Shown: positions 1 through 7,800 of the stretch, in pieces | Numbering within the stretch: position 1 is the first letter of the stretch | Layout of the letters: each line of letters starts with the position of its first letter | Source of the DNA: an uncultured Sphingomonadaceae bacterium | GTDB taxonomy: Bacteria > Pseudomonadota > Alphaproteobacteria > Sphingomonadales > Sphingomonadaceae | Length of the DNA stretch: 44,546 bases | Reading direction: 5' to 3' | Assembly: GCA_937873035.1 (NCBI GenBank) | Contig: CALMVA010000087.1 | Coordinates: 1-44,546, forward strand | Position numbers and translations under genes: made by a program | The notes under the pieces: generated by a model | The model's input: the letters and a program-made list of their open reading frames with translations, nothing else | Database searches by the model: none | Told to the model about the DNA's origin: nothing

Positions 1-376
1 CACTCCGCTAATCTACGCCGCGAGTTGTGCCGAATGTTCTGACGACGGACACTGCTGTAACCGTACGCTCCATCTGCGAGGTCTTTGGCGCCCGCCGGAC
101 GACTTTCTTCTTGTCAGGTCGGTCTAAGCCATTCTGGATCTCTGAATTCTTTTCGGTCAAAGTCTCATCCTGCATCAGCACGCCACATGATGGCCCCGTG
201 CGTTATCGCCGACAGCTACCCCTGAAAATCCGCTCAATCAAGGCAGTCGCAATTGGCGTGCTCTCGTGATTGCTACCAGTCAGGGTTTGAATCGCAGTCC
301 TTCTTGAGCTGCTGCCCGTTCCTAGGCCGCTCTACTGGCGGCGTTCCAGTGCGCCGAGGTCAGGGCGGGGCATGTC
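1..376. other. No recognisable gene; island-side flank
   Basis: I see no open frame here with a recognisable family motif. Short frames exist on both strands, but they have no ribosome binding site of note and no homology I can identify. The stretch precedes a toxin-gene remnant and lies on the island side of the tRNA-Leu attachment fragment at 2025-2078, so decayed mobile DNA is the simplest reading. Confidence 0.4.
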
Positions 377-574
377 TTGCTGACGCCAACACAAGCGATA
401 TTGGTGGTTGGTTACGGGACACTGCGCGCAGCGCTCGAAGCCAAGGGCGTTACCATCGCCCCGCTCGACCTGATGATTGCCGCTCATGCACTGGCGATTG
501 ATGCTACGCTCGTCAGCGCCGATCAGGCGCTTTCGATGATCGACATCTTGAAGGTCGAGGACTGGAACATCTGA
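377..574 (+). pseudogene. VapC-type PIN-domain toxin remnant (C-terminal half)
   Basis: The frame keeps the last third of a VapC-like PIN-domain RNase. The recognisable part runs from about 404 (YGTLRAALEAKG) through a segment resembling the usual PxDLMIAAHALA motif (here PLDLMIAAHALAIDATLVSA) to a typical ending with LKVEDWN. The aspartate of PLDLMIA would be one of the acidic metal ligands of the fold. The N-terminal half with the first catalytic aspartate is missing, and no VapB antitoxin is visible upstream. VapC toxins cut tRNA or rRNA in bacterial cells; this copy should be inactive. Full-length relatives are about 130 residues, against roughly 57 recognisable here. I infer decay inside an integrated island. 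Confidence 0.6.
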
Positions 575-679
575 TCGCTTCCTGCCGGTCGCATCGACCG
601 ATACGGCCATTATCCAATCTTCTACAGTCGTGCGGCGGCTGCCCAAACTGTAGTTCAGCCCCTTGGTCAGCAGAGACCT

Positions 680-735
680 ATGGGTATTTATGGGTCGCTT
701 TGCGGCTATAGTTGCGTTTATGGATATTTTTGGGT
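680..735 (+). promoter_or_regulatory. Direct repeats just upstream of fic
   Basis: Two imperfect 16-bp copies, ATGGGTATTTATGGGT at 680-695 and ATGGATATTTTTGGGT at 720-735, match at 14 of 16 positions and are offset by 40 bp. The second copy ends directly at the first likely ATG of the Fic gene. Such spacing, near four helical turns, fits a cooperative operator. The Fic protein carries its own C-terminal winged helix, so autoregulation is a reasonable inference. Confidence 0.45.
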
Positions 736-1800
736 ATGAATATGGATATGTCTATCGTCACGGACTCGCTGACCATCACGCCGCAAATACTCTCGCTGAT
801 CGCCGAGATCGACGAGTTCAAAGGCGCATGGCGGGCGCTGGGAACGCTCGCGCCTGATCGACTGTCGGCGCTGCGGCGCGTGGCGACGATTGAAAGCATC
901 GGTTCCTCTACCCGTATAGAGGGGAGCAAGCTCTCCGATAGCGATGTCGAGCGGCTGCTTTCCAATATCGAAGTGCGCCACTTCGCCACCCGCGACGAGC
1001 AGGAAGTGGCGGGCTATGCCGATGTGATGGAAACGATCTTCGCCTCGTTCGAGGCGATTGCGCCGACCGAGAACCACATCAGGCAATTGCACCGCGACCT
1101 GCTCGCGCACAGCAACAAGGATGCGCGGCATCGCGGCAGCTACAAAACCAATACCAACCACGTCGTCGCCTTTGATGCCGACGGCAAGGAGGTGGGCGTG
1201 GTGTTCGAGACGGCGACGCCGTTCGACACACCGTGTTTGATGACCGAGCTGGTCGAATGGCTGAATGAGGCGCTGGATAGCAAGCAGCTTCACCCGCTGC
1301 TCACCATTGCCATCTTCGTTGTCGTTTTTCTCGAAATCCATCCGTTTCAGGATGGCAATGGCCGCTTGTCGCGGGTGCTGACCACCTTGCTCTTGCTGCG
1401 CAGCGGCTATGCCTATGTGCCGTATTCCTCGCTCGAAAGCGTGATCGAGGCGAGCAAGGAGGGTTATTATCTGGGCCTGCGACGGACGCAGGGGACAATC
1501 CGCAGTGACGCCCCAGCATGGGAACCGTGGATCATCTATTTCCTCCAGTCGCTCCGCCAGCAAAAGGCGCGGCTTGAAGCGAAGATCGTTCGCGAACGGT
1601 TGATGGTCGAGCGGTTGCCCGAACTTGCCGTTCAGATTCTTGAACTGGCCAGAGCGCATGGGCGGATTACCAACGGCCAGATCGTCGATGTTACGGCTGC
1701 GAACCGCAACACGGTGAAGAAGCATTTGCAGATGCTGGTATCGGCCAACCACCTTGTTCAGCACGGCAGCGGCAAGGCGACATGGTATAGCCGCGTCTGA
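736..1800 (+). CDS. Fic family protein, class II, with C-terminal winged-helix domain
   Basis: Fic proteins transfer AMP from ATP to a hydroxyl side chain of a target protein, usually in the cytoplasm. The core motif HPFQDGNGRLSR (about positions 1340-1375) has the catalytic histidine and the phosphate-binding asparagine and arginine. An N-terminal SSTRIEG segment (about 904-924) fits the inhibitory motif S/T-x3-E-G/N, which makes this a self-inhibited class II Fic. The last 50 residues look like a winged helix (NGQIVDVTAANRNTVKKHL). Three ATGs lie close together at 736, 742 and 748, and the ribosome site is weak, so the exact start is uncertain. A TTG at 712 could extend it by eight residues. 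It lies in the island beside a broken VapC. The target is unknown. Confidence 0.88.
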   Translation: MNMDMSIVTDSLTITPQILSLIAEIDEFKGAWRALGTLAPDRLSALRRVATIESIGSSTRIEGSKLSDSDVERLLSNIEVRHFATRDEQEVAGYADVMETIFASFEAIAPTENHIRQLHRDLLAHSNKDARHRGSYKTNTNHVVAFDADGKEVGVVFETATPFDTPCLMTELVEWLNEALDSKQLHPLLTIAIFVVVFLEIHPFQDGNGRLSRVLTTLLLLRSGYAYVPYSSLESVIEASKEGYYLGLRRTQGTIRSDAPAWEPWIIYFLQSLRQQKARLEAKIVRERLMVERLPELAVQILELARAHGRITNGQIVDVTAANRNTVKKHLQMLVSANHLVQHGSGKATWYSRV

Positions 1801-1925
1801 TTGTATCGAAGCTCCCGCAGCAGGATTCAGTGCAGCTCAATTGGCGATCACGACAGAACAGATGGATCGAGGTGTGTGAATGGCCTAACGACCATCTTAG
1901 CCGCGTCCGATTTTTTGTGGGAAAG

Positions 1926-1966
1926 CCTTGCACAAGTCTTACACACTTCCACAAAACCTTGCACAA
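1926..1966 (+). repeat. Direct repeats beside the attachment site, possible integrase arm sites
   Basis: CCTTGCACAA occurs at 1926-1935 and again at 1957-1966, a 31-bp offset (three helical turns), within an A/T-richer stretch containing further ACAC/CACAAA tracts. Tyrosine-integrase arm sites are usually short direct repeats inside the element near the crossover site, and these sit about 60-100 bp inside the proposed right border. The role is inferred; no integrase gene is in the window. Confidence 0.4.
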
Positions 1967-2024
1967 AATTCGTTTGACGCGAAAATTATTCTGTAGTATC
2001 AAATTCTTAAGGTTGTCTCGGCCT

Positions 2025-2078
2025 ACTCAAAATCGAGTTCCGCAAGGAGTGCTGGTTCGAGTCCGGCCAGGGGCACCA
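2025..2078 (+). other. 3' fragment of tRNA-Leu(CAA): attachment site of an integrated element
   Basis: The segment reads as the 3' half of a leucine tRNA gene. It starts in the anticodon loop (CTCAAAA, anticodon CAA), continues through the 3' anticodon strand TCGAG and a class II variable arm, has a T-arm with GCTGG and CCGGC around TTCGAGT, and ends in an acceptor strand CAGGGGC followed by ACCA at 2075-2078. The 5' half is absent: the bases before 2025 do not pair with the anticodon stem, and no D-arm is found. Such a fragment is the usual scar where an element enters a tRNA gene and displaces its 3' end. The intact tRNA-Leu and the integrase should lie left of the window. Confidence 0.8.
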
Positions 2079-2145
2079 TTTTCCTGTCTCAAAATTTGTC
2101 GTAGTCGCCAGACCGCACCGTGTTGTTGCGGCAGCGATCCGGTCT

Positions 2146-2454
2146 TCAAGGTCTGTGGCCAGCGGCACGCAGTGCTTCGCTGCGGGAATTGACTTGCAGC
2201 TTGCGGTAAATCGATTTCACATGATTGCCCACAGTATGGGGTGAAATATCGAGCGTTACCGCCGCTTCCCTGTAACTTTGGCCCGATGCAAAGGCGCGCA
2301 GCAGATCGTGTTCGCGCGGGGTCAGGCGATCATCATCCGGCAGGCAACTTACCGCATCCAGGTGATGGCGCAGCCGGTGGATAATGGCACGTCGATGTCC
2401 AATGAATATGAATTCACGATCAGGGACCCCGCAGCGCCGGGAGAACAATAACAT
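2146..2454 (-). pseudogene. Truncated LuxR-type regulator (HTH domain only)
   Basis: The C-terminal 60 residues form a clear LuxR/GerE HTH: LTPREHDLLRAFASGQ, then a helix pair ending SPHTVGNHVKSIYRKL, then the terminal helix. Full LuxR or NarL regulators carry a 120-170 residue sensory or receiver domain before this; only about 40 unrecognised residues precede it here. An ATG at 2454 is the closest plausible start and lies almost back to back with the ATG of the secreted-protein gene at 2456. I read it as the remnant of a longer regulator, although a stand-alone HTH protein of about 102 residues cannot be excluded. It is the first chromosomal gene beyond the tRNA-Leu border. Confidence 0.55.
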
Positions 2455-2455
2455 C

Positions 2456-2830
2456 ATGCTGAAGCCATTGTTGCGCGCAAGCGTGTGCGCCAGCGCGGCG
2501 TTGGCCGCGAGTGCAGCCATCGCCAATGATTCCACGGCCTATGATCGCAAGATGTATGGCAACGGCAAGGTTTCCAACCCCGACATTATCGCCATGCAAA
2601 GTTGGCTGAGCTATGCGTTGAAATCGGGCGCGAACTGGAAAGGCCCGATCAAGAATTTCCGTATGGTCGTTGACAAGGGCAAGCCCGGCAACCTTGTCAG
2701 CCTGTGCATATCAGGCGTCAAAAAGATCAGCCCGACCCAGTTCGAGATCGTGCGCACCAATTTTGAACCGACCGGGGATGTGGATGTGCTGTTCGTCGAG
2801 TTCATCGATAACGGCGCGGCACCTCCCTGA
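2456..2830 (+). CDS. Small secreted protein of unknown function
   Basis: The 124-residue product starts with a textbook Sec signal peptide: a positively charged start (MLKPLLR), a hydrophobic alanine-rich core and a likely cleavage after AIA-N. The mature part of about 100 residues contains one cysteine, so no internal disulfide is possible, and I recognise no motif. An upstream GGGAGA about 11 bases before the ATG supports this start over in-frame ATGs further left. It converges on the TonB receptor and shares a terminator with it at 2872-2908. A periplasmic or extracellular location is inferred; function is unknown. Confidence 0.6.
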   Translation: MLKPLLRASVCASAALAASAAIANDSTAYDRKMYGNGKVSNPDIIAMQSWLSYALKSGANWKGPIKNFRMVVDKGKPGNLVSLCISGVKKISPTQFEIVRTNFEPTGDVDVLFVEFIDNGAAPP

Positions 2831-2871
2831 GCCGTCGAGCCGGTTAAAATTGGCCGCGATTGATGGGCTGT

Positions 2872-2908
2872 CGGCACCCGACGACATTTTGCGGGTCGTC
2901 AGGTGCCG
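2872..2908. terminator. Bidirectional hairpin between convergent genes
   Basis: Fourteen-base arms (2872-2885 and 2895-2908) pair with one mismatch around a nine-base loop. The hairpin lies between the convergent ends of the secreted-protein gene (2830) and the TonB receptor (2922). There is no clear U-run on either side, so the terminator role rests on position and stem strength. Confidence 0.5.
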
Positions 2909-2921
2909 TCATCCCAGCGCC

Positions 2922-5282
2922 TTAGAAGCGGATTGTTGCCGAGGCGCCAAAGGTGCGCGGCTCATTTGCCTGCACGCGGTTGGCAGTGCTGCCGGAAAAC
3001 ACCGTGTTGTTAAGGCCAAGTGCCCCACCCAGCGGCTGATAGACCGACAAGGGCCAATAATGGGCGTTCGTCAGGTTGCGCCCAAACACAGATAGTGACC
3101 AGCGATCATCGGGGCCGTTGATCGTGAGACGCGCGCCGAGCAGGGCATAGCCATCGGCAAGCGACTGCGGATTGGCATCGTTGACGGTGCCGACAAACTG
3201 GTCGGAGATGAAGCTCACATTGCCGTTGAGCGCCACGTTCATGCCGCTTGAGCCAATATCGTGCGTCCAGTCGACAGCAACGTTGCCAGACCATTTGGGC
3301 GAGAAGGTATTGGGCTTGCCGGTCAGGTTCTGTGTTCCGGGAAGGCCCGGCAGGTTGGATGCGTTGGCAAAGTTGGTGAACTTCGAGTCAAGATAGGCAA
3401 AGGAACTGGTGACCGAGAAGTTGCGGTCGGGTGCCATCGTCAGATCAAGCTCCACGCCTTGCTGGCGCAGATTGCCGGCATTGCGGACGATGAAGCTGAC
3501 GCCATCAAAGGCGCGATCCTGAAACCCTGCAATGTCCATGCGATAGAGCGTGGCGTTGAACTTCAGCGCGCGATCAAGCCAGCTCGACTTGAGGCCGAGT
3601 TCATAGTTTTTGACGGTCTCGCGGTTGAACAGGCGCCGCGTCGAGATCAGCCCGCCATTGGCATCGAAAGTGGAGAGCGAAGGTGTGCCGCCACCCGAAT
3701 TATATCCAGCCGACTTGTAGCCCGTTGAATGGTTTGCGAAAATCAGCACATCTTCGGTCGGCTTGTAATTGAGGCTGATGCGATAGGTGAAACGATTTTC
3801 GCTGATGCCGGGGAAGGTCAGCGCCTCGGTGGCGCGCAGGGCCTGTGTGAAGGCACTGGAGGCCTGTGCGTAGGTTCCGCGCTTCTTGTCGCTCGTCCAG
3901 CGACCGCCGAGCGTGGCCGTGAAACTGTCCGAGAGGTGAATATTCCCCTGCGTGTAAAGCGCGATGCTTTTCACATTCTGGAAAACGTCCTGTTTGGTTG
4001 CGGCAACGCCATTGTTGGTCGCGTAATAGGCGGAGCACGCAGTCCGCCCCGGTCCTGCCGGAACGAGCACGCCGCAAAAGCTGCTGCCCATGTTGAGCAA
4101 CTCGCCCAGTGCGAAATCCTCTTCAAAATAATAGGCACCGGCAACCATGTCGAACTTGCCGTCGAGCCATTCCTTCTCTGGCGATATGAACTGGAGTTCG
4201 TGGTTCTGGCTTTTGGAATCGAACAGGCTTCGGCGTGAGGCGAGGCTGACAGGAAGATAGATCACATCGCCATCGAGCTGGTCGTTGGTCCAGACGCGGT
4301 AGCTGTTGACCATGCGGATTGTGCCGCTGTCGGTGTCGAGCGAGGCCGTGCTTGAAACGCCCCAATTCTTGTCGACAAGGCCCGCCGCCATCGACTGGTT
4401 CATTTCCCGGTCATTGAGGTTGGTATCAGCGCCCCCATTGAATGCAGCGCGGAGAAAGGTGAGGCGTGCGGCGCTCACCGAATTGGGATCAAAGTCAAAA
4501 TTGGCGGCGCCATCGCCATCGAGCTTCGTATAATCGGCCCTCAAGACCCATTCCACGGCACCGAGATCGGCCTTGAGCGTTGCGCGGAACGACATATCGT
4601 CCGAGCCGCCATATTGCTTGTCGTCCAGCTTGTTGTGCCACGGGCCTTTATACCACTGGCCCATGCCGGCGACACGCAGTGCGAGATTTTCGCTCAAGGG
4701 CACATTGAGATGGCCAGACAGCTTGTAACGGTCGAAGGAGCCGATTTCGCCGGTTACAGCGCCCGAAAATTCGTCCTTTGGCAGTGCGCTGCGCAGCGAG
4801 AGCGCGCCGACGCTCGCATTGCGGCCAAACAGCGTGCCTTGCGGCCCACGCAGCACCTCAACGCCTTCAATGTCGAGAAACGCGCCGAGAACAGAGCCTG
4901 AGCGCGGCACATAGACGCCGTCCATGAATACGGCGACGCTGGGTTCGATCAGCGTATTCGCAAGTGAGCCGACGCCACGAATACCAATACGGGTGGAGCC
5001 AGTGTTGGACGAGCGGACCGACTGAAAATTGGTCGCGATCTTGCCAAGGTCAAGCACCGTGACGACGCTCGCCTTGTCGAGCGAGGCTCCGCTGAAGGCG
5101 GCGATGGAGATCGGCACGGCTTGCACGCTTTCAGAGCGCTTTTGCGCAGTCACGACGATTTCACCGCTATCGGCGGCGTCGCTGGCTATATCTGCGGATT
5201 GCGCCATGGCAGGCGATGCGACCGCAATGTTGGCGGCAATAGCGAGTGAGCTGGCGCGGAGCGCCAGAGACGTGAATGTCAT
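2922..5282 (-). CDS. TonB-dependent outer-membrane receptor
   Basis: The 786-residue protein has a signal peptide ending SPAMAQ, a TonB-box-like GEIVVTAQKR near residue 42, an N-terminal plug domain (conserved FMDGVYVPR and LRGPQGTLFGRNASVG segments), and a large beta-barrel ending in phenylalanine (FGASATIRF), the usual outer-membrane assembly signal. Such receptors import bulky ligands with energy from TonB-ExbB-ExbD. It resembles the large sphingomonad receptors for organic substrates more than classic siderophore receptors, but the ligand cannot be read from sequence. The start has a strong GGGGAGG ribosome site. It follows the aminotransferase on the same strand with a 126-bp gap holding a palindrome, so it is probably its own unit. 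Confidence 0.9.
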   Translation of the reverse strand: MTFTSLALRASSLAIAANIAVASPAMAQSADIASDAADSGEIVVTAQKRSESVQAVPISIAAFSGASLDKASVVTVLDLGKIATNFQSVRSSNTGSTRIGIRGVGSLANTLIEPSVAVFMDGVYVPRSGSVLGAFLDIEGVEVLRGPQGTLFGRNASVGALSLRSALPKDEFSGAVTGEIGSFDRYKLSGHLNVPLSENLALRVAGMGQWYKGPWHNKLDDKQYGGSDDMSFRATLKADLGAVEWVLRADYTKLDGDGAANFDFDPNSVSAARLTFLRAAFNGGADTNLNDREMNQSMAAGLVDKNWGVSSTASLDTDSGTIRMVNSYRVWTNDQLDGDVIYLPVSLASRRSLFDSKSQNHELQFISPEKEWLDGKFDMVAGAYYFEEDFALGELLNMGSSFCGVLVPAGPGRTACSAYYATNNGVAATKQDVFQNVKSIALYTQGNIHLSDSFTATLGGRWTSDKKRGTYAQASSAFTQALRATEALTFPGISENRFTYRISLNYKPTEDVLIFANHSTGYKSAGYNSGGGTPSLSTFDANGGLISTRRLFNRETVKNYELGLKSSWLDRALKFNATLYRMDIAGFQDRAFDGVSFIVRNAGNLRQQGVELDLTMAPDRNFSVTSSFAYLDSKFTNFANASNLPGLPGTQNLTGKPNTFSPKWSGNVAVDWTHDIGSSGMNVALNGNVSFISDQFVGTVNDANPQSLADGYALLGARLTINGPDDRWSLSVFGRNLTNAHYWPLSVYQPLGGALGLNNTVFSGSTANRVQANEPRTFGASATIRF

Positions 5283-5353
5283 TTTAGTGGTCCTCCCCTA
5301 ACAAAATAGGTTCGGCCGATTTAGGGCGATTATGCGCGCCTCTTTTTACAATT

Positions 5354-5383
5354 CATGACACGGATTTTGCAATCCGTGTCATG
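5354..5383. promoter_or_regulatory. Perfect 13-bp inverted repeat upstream of the TonB receptor
   Basis: The arm CATGACACGGATT (5354-5366) pairs perfectly with AATCCGTGTCATG (5371-5383) around a TTGC loop. It sits about 72 bp upstream of the receptor start and 26 bp downstream of the aminotransferase stop. No U-run follows in the direction of aminotransferase transcription, so an operator or a structured leader is as likely as a terminator. Confidence 0.5.
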
Positions 5384-5408
5384 CCGTGCTGCGCTTATTC
5401 CATGTCGT

Positions 5409-6725
5409 TCAGTCGATTGTATCAAGCAAATCTGCGATTTTCCCGAAGATTTCGTCGATATGCGCCTTCTTCAGAATGAGCGGCGGCGAGAGCGCGACGA
5501 TGTCGCCCGTGGCGCGGACGAGCAGGCCATTGTCGAAGCAGGCGAGGAACAGCTCTGTCGCGCGTTTGGTGGGGGCACCGGGGCGCGGCTCCAGTTCTAT
5601 GCCCGCGACGATGCCCATGTTGCGCAGGTCGATGACGTGGCGTTTGCCGCGCAGGCTGTGAACGGCATCTTCCCAATAGGCTGACAATTCGGTTGCACGC
5701 TCGAACAAGCCTTCGTCGCGGTAGATGTTGAGCGTCGCAAGCCCTGCGGCAGCGGCCAGAGGATGGCCGGAATAGGTGTAGCCGTGGAACAACTCGATGC
5801 CATCTGGCGCGCCATTGACGATGCTGTCGTGGATTGTCCGGCTGACGGCGACGGCACCCATTGGCACCGCCGCGTTGGTCAGCCCCTTGGCCATGGTGAT
5901 GATGTCCGGCGTGACGCCTAGCGTGCCTGCGGCTGTTGCACCACCGACGCGACCGAACGCAGTGATGACCTCATCAAAGATCAGCACGATGCCGTGCTTG
6001 GTGCAAATCTCGCGCAGCCTTTCGAGATAGCCGATGGGCGGCACGAGAACGCCGGTGGAGCCCGCCAGAGGCTCTACGATGACGGCGGCAATCGTTTCGG
6101 CGCCATGCAGCGCAACGATGCGCTCCAGATCGTCTGCCAGATGGCCGCCCCATGCTGGTCGCCCGCGCGTGAAGGCGTTGTGCGAAAGATCGTGCGTGTG
6201 GGGCAGGTGATCGACGCCTGTTAGCAGCGTGCCGAAGGCGCGGCGGTTGTTGACGAGACCACCCACCGAAATGCCGCCAAAGCCGGTGCCATGATAGCCG
6301 CGCTCGCGCCCGATAAGGCGCGTTCGCCCGGCCTCTCCGCGTGCCCGCTGATATGCCAGCGCGATCTTGAGTGCGGTATCGACCGACTCCGAGCCGGAAT
6401 TGGTGAAGAAGATGCGGTCCAGCCCTTTGGGCATCAACTGGGCGACGCGTGTTGCCAGTTCAAAGGCGAGCGGATGGCCAAGCTGGAAGGTCGGGCCAAA
6501 ATCCATGGTGGCGGCCGTCGACCGGATGGCGTCCACAATTGGCGCACGGCAATGCCCGGCATTGACGCACCACAGCCCCGCTGTGCCATCAAGAATCTGT
6601 CGGCCATCATCGCTCACATAATGCATATCCTTGGCGGATTTGAGCATACGCGGATGGCTCTTGAAGGCGCGGTTCGCCGTAAACGGCATCCAGAAGGCGG
6701 CAAGCGGATCGTTTTCCAGAGTCAT
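5409..6725 (-). CDS. Class III aminotransferase, omega-amino acid:pyruvate type
   Basis: The product belongs to the PLP fold-type I class III aminotransferases (beta-alanine or omega-amino acid to pyruvate). At 439 residues it has the family's normal length. Seen: the opening segment FWMPFTANRAFK, the cofactor phosphate region TNSGSESVDTALK (109-121), DEVITAFGR with the ring-nitrogen aspartate at 251, and the Schiff-base lysine at 280 (MAKGLTNAAVPMGA). The opening and the DEVITAFGRVG motif are close to beta-alanine:pyruvate transaminases. The frame remains open upstream, but that extension overlaps fdhD and has no homology, so ATG 6725 is chosen. It is the last minus-strand gene after the formate dehydrogenase block, with a 95-bp gap. 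The amine substrate is unknown. Confidence 0.88.
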   Translation of the reverse strand: MTLENDPLAAFWMPFTANRAFKSHPRMLKSAKDMHYVSDDGRQILDGTAGLWCVNAGHCRAPIVDAIRSTAATMDFGPTFQLGHPLAFELATRVAQLMPKGLDRIFFTNSGSESVDTALKIALAYQRARGEAGRTRLIGRERGYHGTGFGGISVGGLVNNRRAFGTLLTGVDHLPHTHDLSHNAFTRGRPAWGGHLADDLERIVALHGAETIAAVIVEPLAGSTGVLVPPIGYLERLREICTKHGIVLIFDEVITAFGRVGGATAAGTLGVTPDIITMAKGLTNAAVPMGAVAVSRTIHDSIVNGAPDGIELFHGYTYSGHPLAAAAGLATLNIYRDEGLFERATELSAYWEDAVHSLRGKRHVIDLRNMGIVAGIELEPRPGAPTKRATELFLACFDNGLLVRATGDIVALSPPLILKKAHIDEIFGKIADLLDTID

Positions 6726-6820
6726 TCCCCAAAGTCCCGGTTGCGGCGAGATGCGCCGCGGATTTGAAGGTTCGATTTGTGGCGGGCAAATCGGCAGGCG
6801 ACAACCCGTATTTGCGCGGG

Positions 6821-7597
6821 TCAGTCCGTGACTTGAAGCGCCGCATCCGGCCGCGCAAGGGCCACGAGGCGCAACCCGGCAGCGCGTGCACGATCCGCCG
6901 CGAGTGTGGTCGCCGTCGAGATTGTCACAAGCAGCGGGCATCCTGCGATGACGGTCTTTTCAACCAGTTCATAGCTGCACCGCGACGAGAGCAACAGGAA
7001 GCCACTGGCCGGGGATGTGCCTGTGCGGGCGAGCGCGCCGAGCAGCTTGTCGAGCGCGCAATGCCGCCCAACGTCTTCGCGCACCGCGAGAATACGGCCA
7101 TCGGGTCCGCAAAAGGCCGCCGCATGGGCACCACCTGTGGCGGCATTGAGCGGCTGGTGCGCGCGCAGCGCATCAAGCGCGGTGAAGATGGCTGATTTGT
7201 CGATCTGCGAGGAGGCCTTCAGCGGGGGGAGCGGGCGCGCGATCTGCTCCAGATTTTCAAGGCCGCACAGTCCGCAACTCCCCTCAGATACACGCACGCG
7301 CACGCGCTCCATGATGGGGGCGATCCGTTCGGGCGTGAGTGTAATCCGCAACACCCATCCCTGCGGTGTTTCGAAAGGATCCACGTCGAGAATATCGGCA
7401 GGAGAGGCGGCGAGGCGCTCTGAAAGCGCAAAGCCAACGGCAAAGTCTTCAAGATCATCGGGCGTTGCCATCATCACGGCATAGCCGATGCCGTTAAACT
7501 CGATGGCAATCGGCGCTTCCACGGGCAGAGCGCGGACGAAGGGGCTCTGCTGCGTAGGCGTCAGTCGCTGGACTGGAACGTCGCGTGAGGCTGTCAC
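6821..7597 (-). CDS. fdhD: Formate dehydrogenase accessory sulfurtransferase FdhD
   Basis: FdhD passes sulfur from the cysteine desulfurase to the molybdenum (bis-MGD) cofactor and is needed for active formate dehydrogenase. The 258-residue length fits the family. The catalytic cysteine loop is CGLC at residues 108-111 (GSCGLCGLENL). The conserved blocks DLEDFAVGFALSERL, TGGAHAAAF, REDVGRHCALDKLLG and SSRCSYELVEK are all present. The start overlaps the fdsD stop by four bases, so it is translationally coupled to the enzyme it serves. Confidence 0.95.
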   Translation of the reverse strand: MTASRDVPVQRLTPTQQSPFVRALPVEAPIAIEFNGIGYAVMMATPDDLEDFAVGFALSERLAASPADILDVDPFETPQGWVLRITLTPERIAPIMERVRVRVSEGSCGLCGLENLEQIARPLPPLKASSQIDKSAIFTALDALRAHQPLNAATGGAHAAAFCGPDGRILAVREDVGRHCALDKLLGALARTGTSPASGFLLLSSRCSYELVEKTVIAGCPLLVTISTATTLAADRARAAGLRLVALARPDAALQVTD

Positions 7598-7800
7598 ACG
7601 CGAGCTTTGAGTGCGGAAATGGCCGCCGCCGCCGTGTCGCTCAATCCTTGCGCGCCATGATCGAAAATCATCTGCTTCATGCGCGGGTCCCAGTAGAGCT
7701 GGATATGCTCGGCAGTGGCCGCCGCCGGGTCGGGCTCATGCTGGAGGTTGCGGGCAATCTGGTTCGCCATGCGGATCAGATGGTCAAGGCTGCTGCTCAT
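7594..7800 (-). CDS. fdsD: Formate dehydrogenase delta subunit FdsD
   Basis: This 68-residue protein matches the small FdsD subunit found with soluble NAD-dependent formate dehydrogenases. It has the N-terminal LIRMANQIARNLQ helix and the central YWDPRMKQMIFDHG motif. FdsD is not a redox carrier; in related bacteria it assists insertion or maturation of the molybdenum cofactor in FdsA. Four-base overlaps with fdsA before it and fdhD after it place it firmly in the operon. Confidence 0.93.
   Translation of the reverse strand: MSSSLDHLIRMANQIARNLQHEPDPAAATAEHIQLYWDPRMKQMIFDHGAQGLSDTAAAAISALKARV

Noticed and set aside
718..1764. Long minus-strand frame opposite the Fic gene
   Set aside because: Shadow of a GC-rich coding strand; no recognisable motif, while the plus strand has a complete Fic core.
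2025..2078. A complete tRNA gene
   Set aside because: Only the 3' half is present; no acceptor 5' strand or D-arm is found upstream.
6726..6941. N-terminal extension of the aminotransferase frame
   Set aside because: It overlaps fdhD, has no family homology and no ribosome site; ATG 6725 begins where class III homology begins.
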